From contig BOAV01000033.1 of NCBI GenBank assembly GCA_026002045.1, positions 1 to 24,630 of the forward strand: a stretch of DNA of 24,630 bases, given 5' to 3'. The notes below the pieces were generated by a model. The model was not told where the DNA came from, ran no database searches, and saw only the letters and a program-made list of their open reading frames with translations. Below, in pieces: positions 7,380-14,362 of this stretch. Both the position numbers and the translations under genes were made by a program. This DNA comes from Spirochaetia bacterium (GTDB lineage Bacteria > Spirochaetota > Spirochaetia > Treponematales > Breznakiellaceae). Every line of letters begins with the position of its first letter. The first letter of the stretch is position 1.

Positions 7380-8324
7380 TTATATTTCCTTCCCGAAAAT
7401 TTCCTTTACCCGCGCCTTGAATTTTTCCGGTGGCGGCGCTTCGAGGCGCGGGGGTAAGCGGGGCTCGGCGGCCGCTAGCTCTATCGGTATTTCCAGGAAC
7501 ATGGCGTGGAGCAGGAGATCCCCGCTTTGGCGGCTGCCGTATTTGCGATCACATCCAAGGGGGTGGCCGTGGGCGGCGGCCTGGGCGCGGATCTGGTGGG
7601 TGCGTCCGGTGTCCGGTTCCAGTTGTAAAAGGGTGTAGGGGGGCTTTACCATGAGGGGCTTGAACCGGGTCCGGGCAGGTTTCGCCTCTTCGCCCTCTGC
7701 GGTAAAGGTCTTTTGCCGCTCGTGGTCCCGTATAAGGCGGTCCTCCCAAAGGCCTTCTTTTTCAATCACCCCTTCAACCAGGGCAAGGTAGCCCTTGGTA
7801 AGACTGCGGGACTGCAGCAAAGCGCTGAAGCGCCGGGCACCCGCAAGGCTTGCGGAAAAAACAATGACGCCGCTGGTGGGCTTGTCCAGCCGGTGAAGGG
7901 GACCGGGCCTGAACGACAGGGACGGCGGAATCTTCGGCGCAAGGTGGGCCTGTACCAGGGTGTCCAGACTGTCATCGCCGTGAACCGCGAGACCTGCGGG
8001 TTTGTTCAGCACAAGGAAATCGGGGGATTCAAAAAGAATATTAACCACGGAGGACACAAAGGACACAGTGGGAGCGGTGTTATTTGTATTCTTTTCAAGG
8101 GGGACCGTTATGTTTTGTCCGGAGCGGATACGGAGGTCCGCGGCGGCGGGTTTGCCGTCTACCAGGATGCGGCTCTGCCGTAAAAGCCGGTGGATCAGGG
8201 AGAGGGGAGTGTCGGGCAGGGCTTTCCGCAAGATGCGGTCCAGCCTGCGGTTATCGTCATCGGCGGCGGCGGTTAAGGTCACCTCTGCTTTTACCCTTCC
8301 CTGTAAAGCTGTAATCAATGTCAA
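7380..8324 (-). CDS. RluA-family pseudouridine synthase
   Basis: This protein of up to 314 residues isomerises uridine to pseudouridine in rRNA or tRNA. An S4 RNA-binding domain occupies about 24-76 (RRLDRILRKALPDTPLSLIHRLLRQ...). The catalytic domain starts at FESPDFLVLNKPAGLAVHG, with the active-site motif HRLDKPTSG at 144-152 (catalytic Asp147) and the RTHQIRAQAAAHGHPLGCD block near 240-258. The start is uncertain: the first frame-opening codon is TTG at 8324, just 1 base after a -10 hexamer. A second TTG at 8318 would suit a leaderless mRNA. GTG at 8282 gives an N-terminus closer to the S4 domain but has no good SD. The linker at about residues 90-100 is encoded by a dispersed DNA repeat (see the separate entry). 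The target RNA position (RluB/C/D-like) cannot be told from the sequence alone. Confidence 0.88.
   Translation of the reverse strand: MTLITALQGRVKAEVTLTAAADDDNRRLDRILRKALPDTPLSLIHRLLRQSRILVDGKPAAADLRIRSGQNITVPLEKNTNNTAPTVSFVSSVVNILFESPDFLVLNKPAGLAVHGDDSLDTLVQAHLAPKIPPSLSFRPGPLHRLDKPTSGVIVFSASLAGARRFSALLQSRSLTKGYLALVEGVIEKEGLWEDRLIRDHERQKTFTAEGEEAKPARTRFKPLMVKPPYTLLQLEPDTGRTHQIRAQAAAHGHPLGCDRKYGSRQSGDLLLHAMFLEIPIELAAAEPRLPPRLEAPPPEKFKARVKEIFGKEI
8043..8071. repeat. Dispersed CCACGGAGGACAC-type repeat inside the RluA-family gene
   Basis: The plus strand reads AACCACGGAGGACACAAAGG followed by ACACAGTGG. This matches the style of a short dispersed repeat that I remember from intergenic DNA of many bacteria. 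It aligns with the copy at the murE end (positions 15439 downward) with 18 of 25 identities. Here it lies in frame in the linker between the S4 and catalytic domains and encodes about ten residues (TVSFVSSVVN). Confidence 0.5.
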
Positions 8325-8325
8325 T

Positions 8326-8355
8326 ATAATACATTCATTTCATTTTAACAATGAA
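8326..8355 (-). promoter_or_regulatory. Promoter of the RluA-family gene
   Basis: Minus-strand TTCATT (8350-8355), an 18-base spacer, and TATTAT (8326-8331). The predicted transcript start would fall near the TTG codons at 8324/8318, so the mRNA has little or no leader if either is used. It is divergent from the efp promoter, with 6 bases between the two -35 boxes. Confidence 0.5.
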
Positions 8356-8361
8356 CCATGG

Positions 8362-8390
8362 TAGACTAATTCCCTAAACCCCGCTATACT
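8362..8390 (+). promoter_or_regulatory. Promoter of efp
   Basis: TAGACT (8362-8367), a 17-base spacer and TATACT (8385-8390). A leader of about 24 bases follows, with the Shine-Dalgarno GAGGA at 8412-8416 placed 4 bases before the ATG at 8421. Unlike several neighbours, this gene has a normal leader. Confidence 0.6.
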
Positions 8391-8420
8391 GCCTAAAATC
8401 GAAATTCAAGCGAGGAAGAT

Positions 8421-8984
8421 ATGATTCGAGGCGGCGATATTGTAAAGGGGAGCTGTTTGCTCCAGAAGGGGCAGCCCTATCTGGTGGTTGACCGGGAATT
8501 CCACAATCCCGGAAAGGGGACCGCCGTTGCCCGGATAAAAATGAAGAGCATCAAGGACGGCGCGGTGCTGAGCCTGACCATCCCCACTCAGCAGGAAGTT
8601 GAGGACGCCACGGTGGATGTCCACACCTGCCAGTACCAGTATGCGGATGCGGATAGCTACCACTTTATGAATAACGAATCCTACGAACAGTACGAAGTAC
8701 CGATTGCGGGTATGGATGATAAGAAGCTCTACCTTAAGGACGGCGATTCTTATGAGCTGACCATTTGGGAAGAGAAGGTTATCGATATCAAGATCCCCTA
8801 CAAGGTGACTTTTACCGTGGCGGAAAGTGAAAACTACGTGAAGGGCGACACGGTTTCCGGCGCCACCAAGCCCATCACCACCGAGACGGGCCTTACCGTG
8901 CGGGTGCCCCTCTTTATCAAGCAGGGTGAAAAGATCCTCGTCAACACCGAAACCAACGAATATGTGGAGCGGGTCAATAGTTAA
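8421..8984 (+). CDS. efp: Elongation factor P
   Basis: This 187-residue protein has the normal EF-P length and three-domain layout: a KOW-like N-terminal domain (1-65), then two OB-like domains (about 66-187). EF-P binds between the P and E sites of the ribosome and relieves stalling at proline runs. The modification loop reads HNPGKGTA, with Lys32 in the PGKG position that is lysylated in E. coli EF-P. The C-terminal signature region is present (ITTETGLTVRVPLFIKQGEKILVNTETNEYVERV). The ATG is preceded by GAGGA. The methyltransferase gene downstream overlaps its end. An epmA gene for the modifying ligase lies about 1.4 kb downstream on the other strand, which suggests that Lys32 is modified in this organism. 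Confidence 0.95.
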   Translation: MIRGGDIVKGSCLLQKGQPYLVVDREFHNPGKGTAVARIKMKSIKDGAVLSLTIPTQQEVEDATVDVHTCQYQYADADSYHFMNNESYEQYEVPIAGMDDKKLYLKDGDSYELTIWEEKVIDIKIPYKVTFTVAESENYVKGDTVSGATKPITTETGLTVRVPLFIKQGEKILVNTETNEYVERVNS

Positions 8985-10356
8985 CATCGTTGAATCCTAT
9001 ATTTCCAAAGAAGTTCCCTTCAGATTTCGCGGGATAGATTTTACCTTTGCCCTTTCACATGGGCTTTTCAGTTCAAATGATATTGATACGGGGACGCGGC
9101 TGCTCCTGCGGGTTTTGTCCCAAACCTGGGACGCCGACCGTGCGGCGGGCCGCCCCCTGCCCCGCTCGGCGCTGGATTCAGGCTGCGGCGTTGGGGTCAT
9201 CGGGATCTGTGCGGCCCGCGCCTTGCGGGATCTTCATGCTGCAACAGGTTCCGCAGCATGTCCGCCGCCCTTTTTGGTCCGCGCCCAGGACCGGGATGAT
9301 CTGGCCCGGCTTTTTACCGAATACAACGCCGAAAGAAATTTCCCCACAACAGAGGCCCCGGTCCCGCTGACAGCGCGCACCGAACCGCTGCTTGCGGGCC
9401 CGGCGGATCATCGCTGGGATCTGATCCTGACCAACATCCCCGCAAAGGCGGGAACGCCGGTGCTGGAAGATTTTGTCCGCCGTTCCGTTGAACTGCTCAG
9501 TCCCGGCGGCAGGGTGATTATGGTGGCGGTAAATACCCTGGTTAATTTTTTCCGGTCACTGATAGAAAAGTACGGTACGATGCTTCGGGAAGAAACCGGT
9601 AAGGAGCATACGGTATTTGTGTACCAAAGACGGGAAATGGATGCGATGCTCAACGGCCCTGTCATTGCGGGCGAACACTTCCTTCAAAATAATCCCTTTT
9701 ATCTGCGGAACAGCGCCGGTGGTATGGGTGGCGGCGATTACGAAATGGAAGGGATTCGCTATCATATTGACGCGGTCCACGGGGCCGCTGAATTTGACCG
9801 CCCCGGTGCCGCCGCCGTTGCCGCGGCAAAACTGGTGAGCCGCCTTGGACTGGAGAAGTTATGTCCCCCGCCGCAGGTTGGTGCAATACTGATCCACGAA
9901 AGCGGGCAGGGTCACTTTCCCGCATGGCTCCTGCAACGCGGCCTCAAGGCGGATCGGCTGGTCCTCTCCGGCAGAAACATCCTCGCACTGGAAGCGGCCC
10001 GGCATAACACCAAGGCTGCCTTGGCTGCCAAGGCTGCGGATATGTCGATTCAGGTGATCCCCGGCACGGAACTTCCGGTGGAACATCCTGCGATACCGGA
10101 GGCCTATAGTTTTATTGTTGCCTTTCCCGAAACGGTTCCCGGCGCAGAACGGCATACTGCACTCTGGGAGGATCTTGTACGGCTGCTCCTGCCAAATGGA
10201 ACAGCCCTGATCGCACTCCCTGCTTCGGAGGCGGAAAAATTCGACCGGAAAAAACCGGCCGGCGGACCTAATGGTCCGCACTTTACCCGGCTGGGGGACA
10301 TCAAACGCCGGGGCTTCCGGGCTTTGGCGTACCGGCGAAATCAGGACCCGGTCTGA
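8962..10356 (+). CDS. RsmC/RlmG-like methyltransferase with a second degenerate domain
   Basis: This is a class I SAM-dependent methyltransferase of about 464 residues. From the chosen start, residues about 20-50 hold FALSHGLFSSNDIDTGTRLLL, matching the entry strand of the RsmC/RlmG (16S/23S guanine-N2) methyltransferases. Motif I is DSGCGVG at 72-78 and the catalytic motif reads TNIPAK around 157-162, in place of the usual NPPF. The C-terminal 200 residues look like another Rossmann-type domain without SAM-binding glycines. The start is uncertain: ATG 8962 overlaps efp by 23 bases and has no SD, GTG 8926 is also open, and translational coupling to efp is likely. Its end overlaps the end of the convergent epmA gene by 16 bases. 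The rRNA target is an inference from the family. Confidence 0.75.
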   Translation: MWSGSIVNIVESYISKEVPFRFRGIDFTFALSHGLFSSNDIDTGTRLLLRVLSQTWDADRAAGRPLPRSALDSGCGVGVIGICAARALRDLHAATGSAACPPPFLVRAQDRDDLARLFTEYNAERNFPTTEAPVPLTARTEPLLAGPADHRWDLILTNIPAKAGTPVLEDFVRRSVELLSPGGRVIMVAVNTLVNFFRSLIEKYGTMLREETGKEHTVFVYQRREMDAMLNGPVIAGEHFLQNNPFYLRNSAGGMGGGDYEMEGIRYHIDAVHGAAEFDRPGAAAVAAAKLVSRLGLEKLCPPPQVGAILIHESGQGHFPAWLLQRGLKADRLVLSGRNILALEAARHNTKAALAAKAADMSIQVIPGTELPVEHPAIPEAYSFIVAFPETVPGAERHTALWEDLVRLLLPNGTALIALPASEAEKFDRKKPAGGPNGPHFTRLGDIKRRGFRALAYRRNQDPV

Positions 10357-11306
10357 GGGAAGGGCAGTACCCCGTCGATGGTGGATCTGCCGGTTAATAC
10401 CATGATGAGCCGGTCCAGTCCCATGGCAACCCCGGAACATGGAGGGAACACAGTATTACTGCGGGGCAAAAAGTTTTTCCAGTAATCCTGATCGACACGG
10501 TGTTTTACCAGGGCGTGTTTTTCCTTTTCCGCCGACTCGGTTTCAAAAAAACGGCGTACTTCCTCCGCGTTGGTTTCTTCCGAATAACAGTTTGCCAGTT
10601 CTATGCCGCGGACGTAGAGTTCCCACCGTTCCACGGTTTTACCATTACTGTTTTTTTGCGCAAGGCAGGGGACAAAGGCGGGGTAATCAATCAAGGCCAC
10701 GGGCCTGTCCTTGGGCAGATTCGGTTCCACCGCATGGATAAAGATCAAATCGTAGAGAGAGGCCGTATTCAATCCGGGCGGCGGGTCCAGGCCCAGCCTG
10801 CGGGCCTCCTCTTCCATACTGCCCGGAGCGGCCGCCTTGTAGAGATCAAACCCTGCCCAGCGGGCAAAGGCCTCTTCCATGGTGATGCGTTCAAAAGTAT
10901 CGGCGGCGCCAAGGGAGGAAAAAAGTTCCCCCGTGAGGGTGAGGCTGTCCAGGTAATTTGCGTCCATGGTGTAGTATTCCAGCATGGTGAATTCCGGGCT
11001 GTGGAAGCGGCCAACTGATTCGCCGTTACGGAAGCATTTGCAGATCTGGTAGAGGCTTTGCCGGTGGGCCGCGATAAGTTTCTTCATCCAGATCTCCGGG
11101 GAGGGGATAAGCCAGCAGGGTTCAGGCCGCCGGGTCTTGCTTCCCAGCGGGGGGATGCGGCTGGTCTCGAAGACCTCCAGACAGGATTCGGGGATCAGGT
11201 CCGGGCTGAGGAGGGGGGTATCCACTTCAAGGTACTGCCGGTCGTCGAAGAAGCGGCGGACCTGCCGGATGATCCGCGAGCGCTCCTGTAAAAGTTCAAG
11301 GTCCAT
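10341..11306 (-). CDS. epmA: EF-P--(R)-beta-lysine ligase (EpmA/PoxA/GenX)
   Basis: This 321-residue protein is a class II lysyl-tRNA-synthetase-like enzyme without the N-terminal anticodon-binding domain, the usual size of EpmA. It activates lysine (or beta-lysine) and attaches it to the conserved lysine of EF-P. Class II motif 2 is FRNGE (92-96) followed by HSPEFTMLEYY (102-112), as in known EpmA proteins. Motif 3 is GVAMGLDRLIMVLTG (292-306) with Arg299. The start ATG at 11306 has no SD and sits 6 bases after a -10 box. Its gene end overlaps the methyltransferase gene. The aminomutase EpmB is not in the window, so whether alpha- or beta-lysine is attached is open. Confidence 0.92.
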   Translation of the reverse strand: MDLELLQERSRIIRQVRRFFDDRQYLEVDTPLLSPDLIPESCLEVFETSRIPPLGSKTRRPEPCWLIPSPEIWMKKLIAAHRQSLYQICKCFRNGESVGRFHSPEFTMLEYYTMDANYLDSLTLTGELFSSLGAADTFERITMEEAFARWAGFDLYKAAAPGSMEEEARRLGLDPPPGLNTASLYDLIFIHAVEPNLPKDRPVALIDYPAFVPCLAQKNSNGKTVERWELYVRGIELANCYSEETNAEEVRRFFETESAEKEKHALVKHRVDQDYWKNFLPRSNTVFPPCSGVAMGLDRLIMVLTGRSTIDGVLPFPQTGS

Positions 11307-11312
11307 ACAAGT

Positions 11313-11342
11313 ATCTTAGCACAAAGGGGGTAGGGGGATGAA
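11313..11342 (-). promoter_or_regulatory. Promoter of epmA, leaderless type
   Basis: Minus-strand TTCATC (11337-11342), an 18-base spacer and TAAGAT (11313-11318). The -10 box ends 6 bases before the ATG at 11306, and there is no Shine-Dalgarno. Confidence 0.5.
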
Positions 11343-11365
11343 GGGTGTACCGTTTTCCAACACAC

Positions 11366-11394
11366 TTGAAACTTTATATATATTCCGGTATAAT
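11366..11394 (+). promoter_or_regulatory. Strong promoter of the DUF4143 ATPase gene, leaderless type
   Basis: TTGAAA (11366-11371), an exact 17-base spacer and a perfect TATAAT (11389-11394). The ATG at 11402 begins 7 bases later, so the predicted transcript start coincides with the start codon. This is the clearest leaderless promoter in the window and fixes the start at 11402 rather than at the upstream in-frame GTG at 11345. Confidence 0.75.
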
Positions 11395-11401
11395 TTCAAT
11401 C

Positions 11402-12625
11402 ATGATGGAAACTATGCCGGAATATATGCCCCGGGATCTCTATTTTGAGCGGATTAAGCCCTTTATCGGCTCCCATATCATCAAGGTCCTGGCGGGGCAG
11501 CGGCGGGTGGGGAAAAGCTATGTGCTCTATCAGCTTATGGACGAGATCCGCAAGGGGGATGGGGCGGCCAATATCATCTACATCAATACGGAATTTGCGG
11601 AGTTCCGGCAGATCAGGACCGATGTGGATTTATACGATTATGTTTCTGCCCGCTTGTCCGCAGGGGGAAAGAATTTTGTGTTCATAGACGAGATCCAGGA
11701 CATAGCCGATTTTGAAAAGGCTGTGCGGTCTTTATATGCGGAGGAAAACTGCGACATTTACTTTACCGGCAGCAACGCCCATCTTTTGTCCGGGGAACTT
11801 GCCACCTACCTTGCGGGGCGCTACATTCAGTTTCAGGTTCATCCTTTGGGGTACCGGGAATTCCTGAATTTTTATCATCTTGAAAATTCCACCGGAACAC
11901 TGCGGAAATATCTCCGCATCGGTGGGATGCCCTACCTTGCATCCCTGCCGGAGAGGGAAGAACATTTGGCGCGGGAGTATCTGAAAAATGTATATGAGTC
12001 GATTCTGCTGCGGGATGTACTTATCAGGGAAAATATCCGTAATATCCGGTTTCTGGAAAACCTTGCGGAATACCTCGCGGATAATACGGGGAGCATTTTT
12101 TCCGCGAATAATATCAGCAAGTATTTGAAAAATCAAAAGATACAGATTCCGGTGCAAACGGTGATTACTTACCTTGCGGCGCTGGAAAAATCCTTTATTG
12201 TGCATAAGGTTTCACGCGCCGAAGTGAATGGGCTGAAAATTTTTGAAATTGGGGAAAAGTATTACTTTGAGGATATTGGTTTACGGAATGTGCTGGCAAA
12301 AAATCCGCCCGAACTTGACATGGCAAAGCTTGTCGAAAACGCAGTATATCTGTTTCTGATTCAGCGGGGCTTCGCCGTTTATGTGGGAAAGGACGGCGAT
12401 AAGGAAATAGATTTTATCGCCGAAAAAGAAGGGGCCAAACTTTATGTACAGGCGGTGTGGCGCATCGGCGATGAGGCGGCGTATAAACGGGAGTTCGGGA
12501 ACCTTGAGGGTATCCAGGATAATTTTCCCAAGTATGTGCTAAGTATGGAGGATGATATGAGCGCGGTAACGCCCATGGGGATTATTTGTATGAACCTGAA
12601 AGATTTCTTGATGATGGAGATTTAG
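11402..12625 (+). CDS. AAA-type ATPase with DUF4143 domain
   Basis: This 407-residue protein belongs to the large AAA_14 plus DUF4143 family of bacterial ATPases. The Walker A motif is GQRRVGKS (32-39), the Walker B motif is FVFIDEIQD (about 92-100), and the sensor-like TGSNAHLLSGE follows. The DUF4143 part starts near ESILLRDVLIRENIRN. Near the C-terminus a restriction-nuclease-like patch appears (VGKDGDKEIDFIAEKEGAKLYVQAV), in which EID resembles the acidic core of PD-(D/E)XK folds. Members are abundant in spirochaetes and archaea, often in several copies, and their role is not known; a link to mobile or defence loci is often supposed. The gene stands alone with its own promoter. A truncated hicB gene follows. 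Confidence 0.88.
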   Translation: MMETMPEYMPRDLYFERIKPFIGSHIIKVLAGQRRVGKSYVLYQLMDEIRKGDGAANIIYINTEFAEFRQIRTDVDLYDYVSARLSAGGKNFVFIDEIQDIADFEKAVRSLYAEENCDIYFTGSNAHLLSGELATYLAGRYIQFQVHPLGYREFLNFYHLENSTGTLRKYLRIGGMPYLASLPEREEHLAREYLKNVYESILLRDVLIRENIRNIRFLENLAEYLADNTGSIFSANNISKYLKNQKIQIPVQTVITYLAALEKSFIVHKVSRAEVNGLKIFEIGEKYYFEDIGLRNVLAKNPPELDMAKLVENAVYLFLIQRGFAVYVGKDGDKEIDFIAEKEGAKLYVQAVWRIGDEAAYKREFGNLEGIQDNFPKYVLSMEDDMSAVTPMGIICMNLKDFLMMEI

Positions 12626-12737
12626 TGTGCATAATTATGAATCACCGGTGTTTTTCACCGGCCCCACCCTCAAAGAACAACCGATAAAGGGGCGGTAAAT
12701 TCCGTAAGAAGATTTCTTGAAAACGCAGGGGTACATT

Positions 12738-12878
12738 ATGATGGAATATAAAGGATACTTGGGAACCGTCGAGTATGACGCGGATGCAAAGTTGTTTCAT
12801 GGGGATATTGTTAATACACGGGATGTCATCACCTTTGTGGAAAAAGCCATTACCGATGAACTTGCAATGATACATTGA
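12738..12878 (+). pseudogene. Truncated HicB-like antitoxin
   Basis: A 46-residue ORF starts MMEYKGYLGTVEYDADAKLF and continues HGDIVNTRDVITF. This is the N-terminal half of a HicB antitoxin (typical start YKGYxGxVEYD...FHGxVxGxxDxxTF). A full HicB has about 110 residues, with a further helical part and a DNA-binding domain. Here the frame stops after VEKAITDELAMIH, only 4 bases before the convergent murD stop. AGGGG lies 6 bases before the ATG at 12738, so it may still be translated. No hicA toxin gene was seen in the 112 bases upstream. It is most likely a decayed remnant. Confidence 0.65.
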
Positions 12879-12882
12879 GCCC

Positions 12883-14328
12883 TCAACTAATGGCGCAGTT
12901 TGGTACAAGCCGTAACACCCCTTCCTTCCACTGCCGCCCCCGGTCAAATTCGTTGAGGAACATCCCGAAACTTGCGCAGCCCGGCGAAAGGACCGCCGTG
13001 TCCCCCGGTTCCGCCGTGTCCAGCACGGCCCTGACTGCGGCGTCCACATTGTCAAACGGCCCCTGAAACGCAATCCCCGCACCGGCGAAAAGGGCTTTGA
13101 GTTTGTCGCTGCCGGTTCCCGCCAAAAGGATGATCCCCTTGGCCCTGGGCGCGGCTTTTACCAGCGGGCTGTAGTCCAGGTTTTTGTCGCTGCCCCCGGT
13201 GATCAGCACCAGGGGGGTATCGCTGAATGCTTCCACTGCGGCGGCGGCGGCTTCGGGGATGGTGGCGGCGGTGTCGTTGTAGAAGCGGACCCCCCCGGCT
13301 TCGTGGAAAAATTCCAGCCGGTGTTCGATGCCCGGGAAGGAGGCCAGTCCCTGCCGTACTGTTTCCGCATCCAGCCCCAGGTCGAGGAGCGCCAGGGCTG
13401 CGGCGAGTAAGTTTTTTTTCTGATGCCAGCCGGGGACCAAAAGTTTTGCCGGGACCGCCTCGAAGGTTTCACCGGAGAGCCGCACCAGGCCGGGGCCGCC
13501 GGGACCGGTAAGCCAGCCCCCGGAAACCCCATCGCTTAAGGGTGATTCGGCGTAGACCAGGGGCCGACCCCGGCTTTCACTCAGGAAGCTGCGGCCCCAG
13601 CTGTCATCGGCGGCGATGGTGGCGTCATGTTCGTCCTGGCCCTGGTAGATGATCCGCTTGTCCGCCACATAGGCTTCCATTGTACCGTACCAGTTCAGAT
13701 GATCCGGCAGGATCGCGGTCAGGACCGCCGCGCGGGGTTTGAAACCCCTGCCTTTCAGATCGCCGAGCTGCCAGCTGGAAAGTTCCAGTACCACATCGTC
13801 ATCGGCTTTCAGTTCATCAAGAAAGGTGAGGGGGGATACGGTGATGTTGCCGCCCAGCCATGCTTTGCCAAGCAAAGCCGCTTTGCCCGGCAACCCGGCT
13901 TTCCGCGCCGCAATCCGTTCCCCCCGCGCCTCTTGTAATACCCAGTGCAGGGCCGATGAGACGCTGGATTTGCCCTTGGAGCCTGAAACAGCGGTGAGCC
14001 GGGCCGGGGAATCGGTTAAAAAGATTGAAATGTCCGTTTCGATGCGGCGGGCAGCCTGTAAATAGGGGGAGTCGGGGCGGACGCCGGGGTTTTTGATCAC
14101 CATGTCGGCATGTTCAAAATCCGCCATCTCGTGGCGGCTCAGTACGTAACGGATGGGAGCACCCCCGATGCCTTCAAGCTTTTCGATTGAGGGGGCCAGG
14201 GTCTTTTCATCCCGCAGATCCGTGACCGTGACTTCCGCCCCGTGACGGGCCAGGTACCGGGCGGATTCAAGGCCGCCGCCGTGAAGCCCCAGGCCCATCA
14301 CCAAGGCCTTCATTCCCGCATAGTTCAT
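12883..14328 (-). CDS. murD: UDP-N-acetylmuramoylalanine--D-glutamate ligase
   Basis: This Mur ligase adds D-glutamate to UDP-MurNAc-L-Ala in the cytoplasm. The product from ATG 14328 has 481 residues. The N-terminal Rossmann domain begins MKALVMGLGLHGGGLESARYL. The ATP loop is SGSKGKSS (115-122). LELSSWQL (181-188) and ILPDHLNWYGTMEAYVADK (206-224) carry the family's metal-binding and carbamylated-lysine region. EHRLEF and YNDTAATIPEA follow, as in MurD. The frame stays open for 146 more codons upstream, but that part runs through the divergent DUF2804 gene, lacks MurD similarity and lies beyond the promoter. The ATG has a -10 box 5 bases upstream and no SD. A short insertion at 141-157 (AGLPGKAALLGKA) is encoded by palindromic DNA. 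Confidence in the call is high. Confidence 0.93.
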   Translation of the reverse strand: MNYAGMKALVMGLGLHGGGLESARYLARHGAEVTVTDLRDEKTLAPSIEKLEGIGGAPIRYVLSRHEMADFEHADMVIKNPGVRPDSPYLQAARRIETDISIFLTDSPARLTAVSGSKGKSSVSSALHWVLQEARGERIAARKAGLPGKAALLGKAWLGGNITVSPLTFLDELKADDDVVLELSSWQLGDLKGRGFKPRAAVLTAILPDHLNWYGTMEAYVADKRIIYQGQDEHDATIAADDSWGRSFLSESRGRPLVYAESPLSDGVSGGWLTGPGGPGLVRLSGETFEAVPAKLLVPGWHQKKNLLAAALALLDLGLDAETVRQGLASFPGIEHRLEFFHEAGGVRFYNDTAATIPEAAAAAVEAFSDTPLVLITGGSDKNLDYSPLVKAAPRAKGIILLAGTGSDKLKALFAGAGIAFQGPFDNVDAAVRAVLDTAEPGDTAVLSPGCASFGMFLNEFDRGRQWKEGVLRLVPNCAIS

Positions 14329-14362
14329 AGGGTATACTATCATGCAATGATTCAAAATGAAA
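14309..14362. promoter_or_regulatory. Compact bidirectional promoter between murD and the DUF2804 gene
   Basis: The two start codons are 18 bases apart. On the plus strand TTCATT (14309-14314), an 18-base spacer and TATACT (14333-14338) end 8 bases before ATG 14347. On the minus strand TTCATT (14357-14362), a 17-base spacer and TAGTAT (14334-14339) end 5 bases before ATG 14328. The -10 boxes overlap in a GTATAC palindrome. Each -35 box lies in the opposite gene's coding sequence. No SD is seen on either side. Confidence 0.55.

Noticed and set aside
9235..9260. 8-bp inverted repeat CATGCTGC/GCAGCATG in the methyltransferase gene
   Set aside because: It lies in ordinary coding sequence with a 10-base loop, so chance is a sufficient explanation.
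11345..11401. Upstream GTG start for the DUF4143 ATPase
   Set aside because: The TTGAAA-17-TATAAT promoter overlaps this stretch, so it would not be in the mRNA.
12645..12664. Hairpin CCGGTG-TTTTT-CACCGG after the ATPase gene as a terminator
   Set aside because: No T-run follows the stem on either strand; it is a 6-bp stem with weak support.
12660..12737. A hicA remnant upstream of the truncated hicB
   Set aside because: Translation of all three plus frames gave only short fragments with no HicA-like motif.
14242..14346. Upstream extension of the DUF2804 frame
   Set aside because: It is antisense to murD, and the promoter -10 box at 14333-14338 places the start at 14347.
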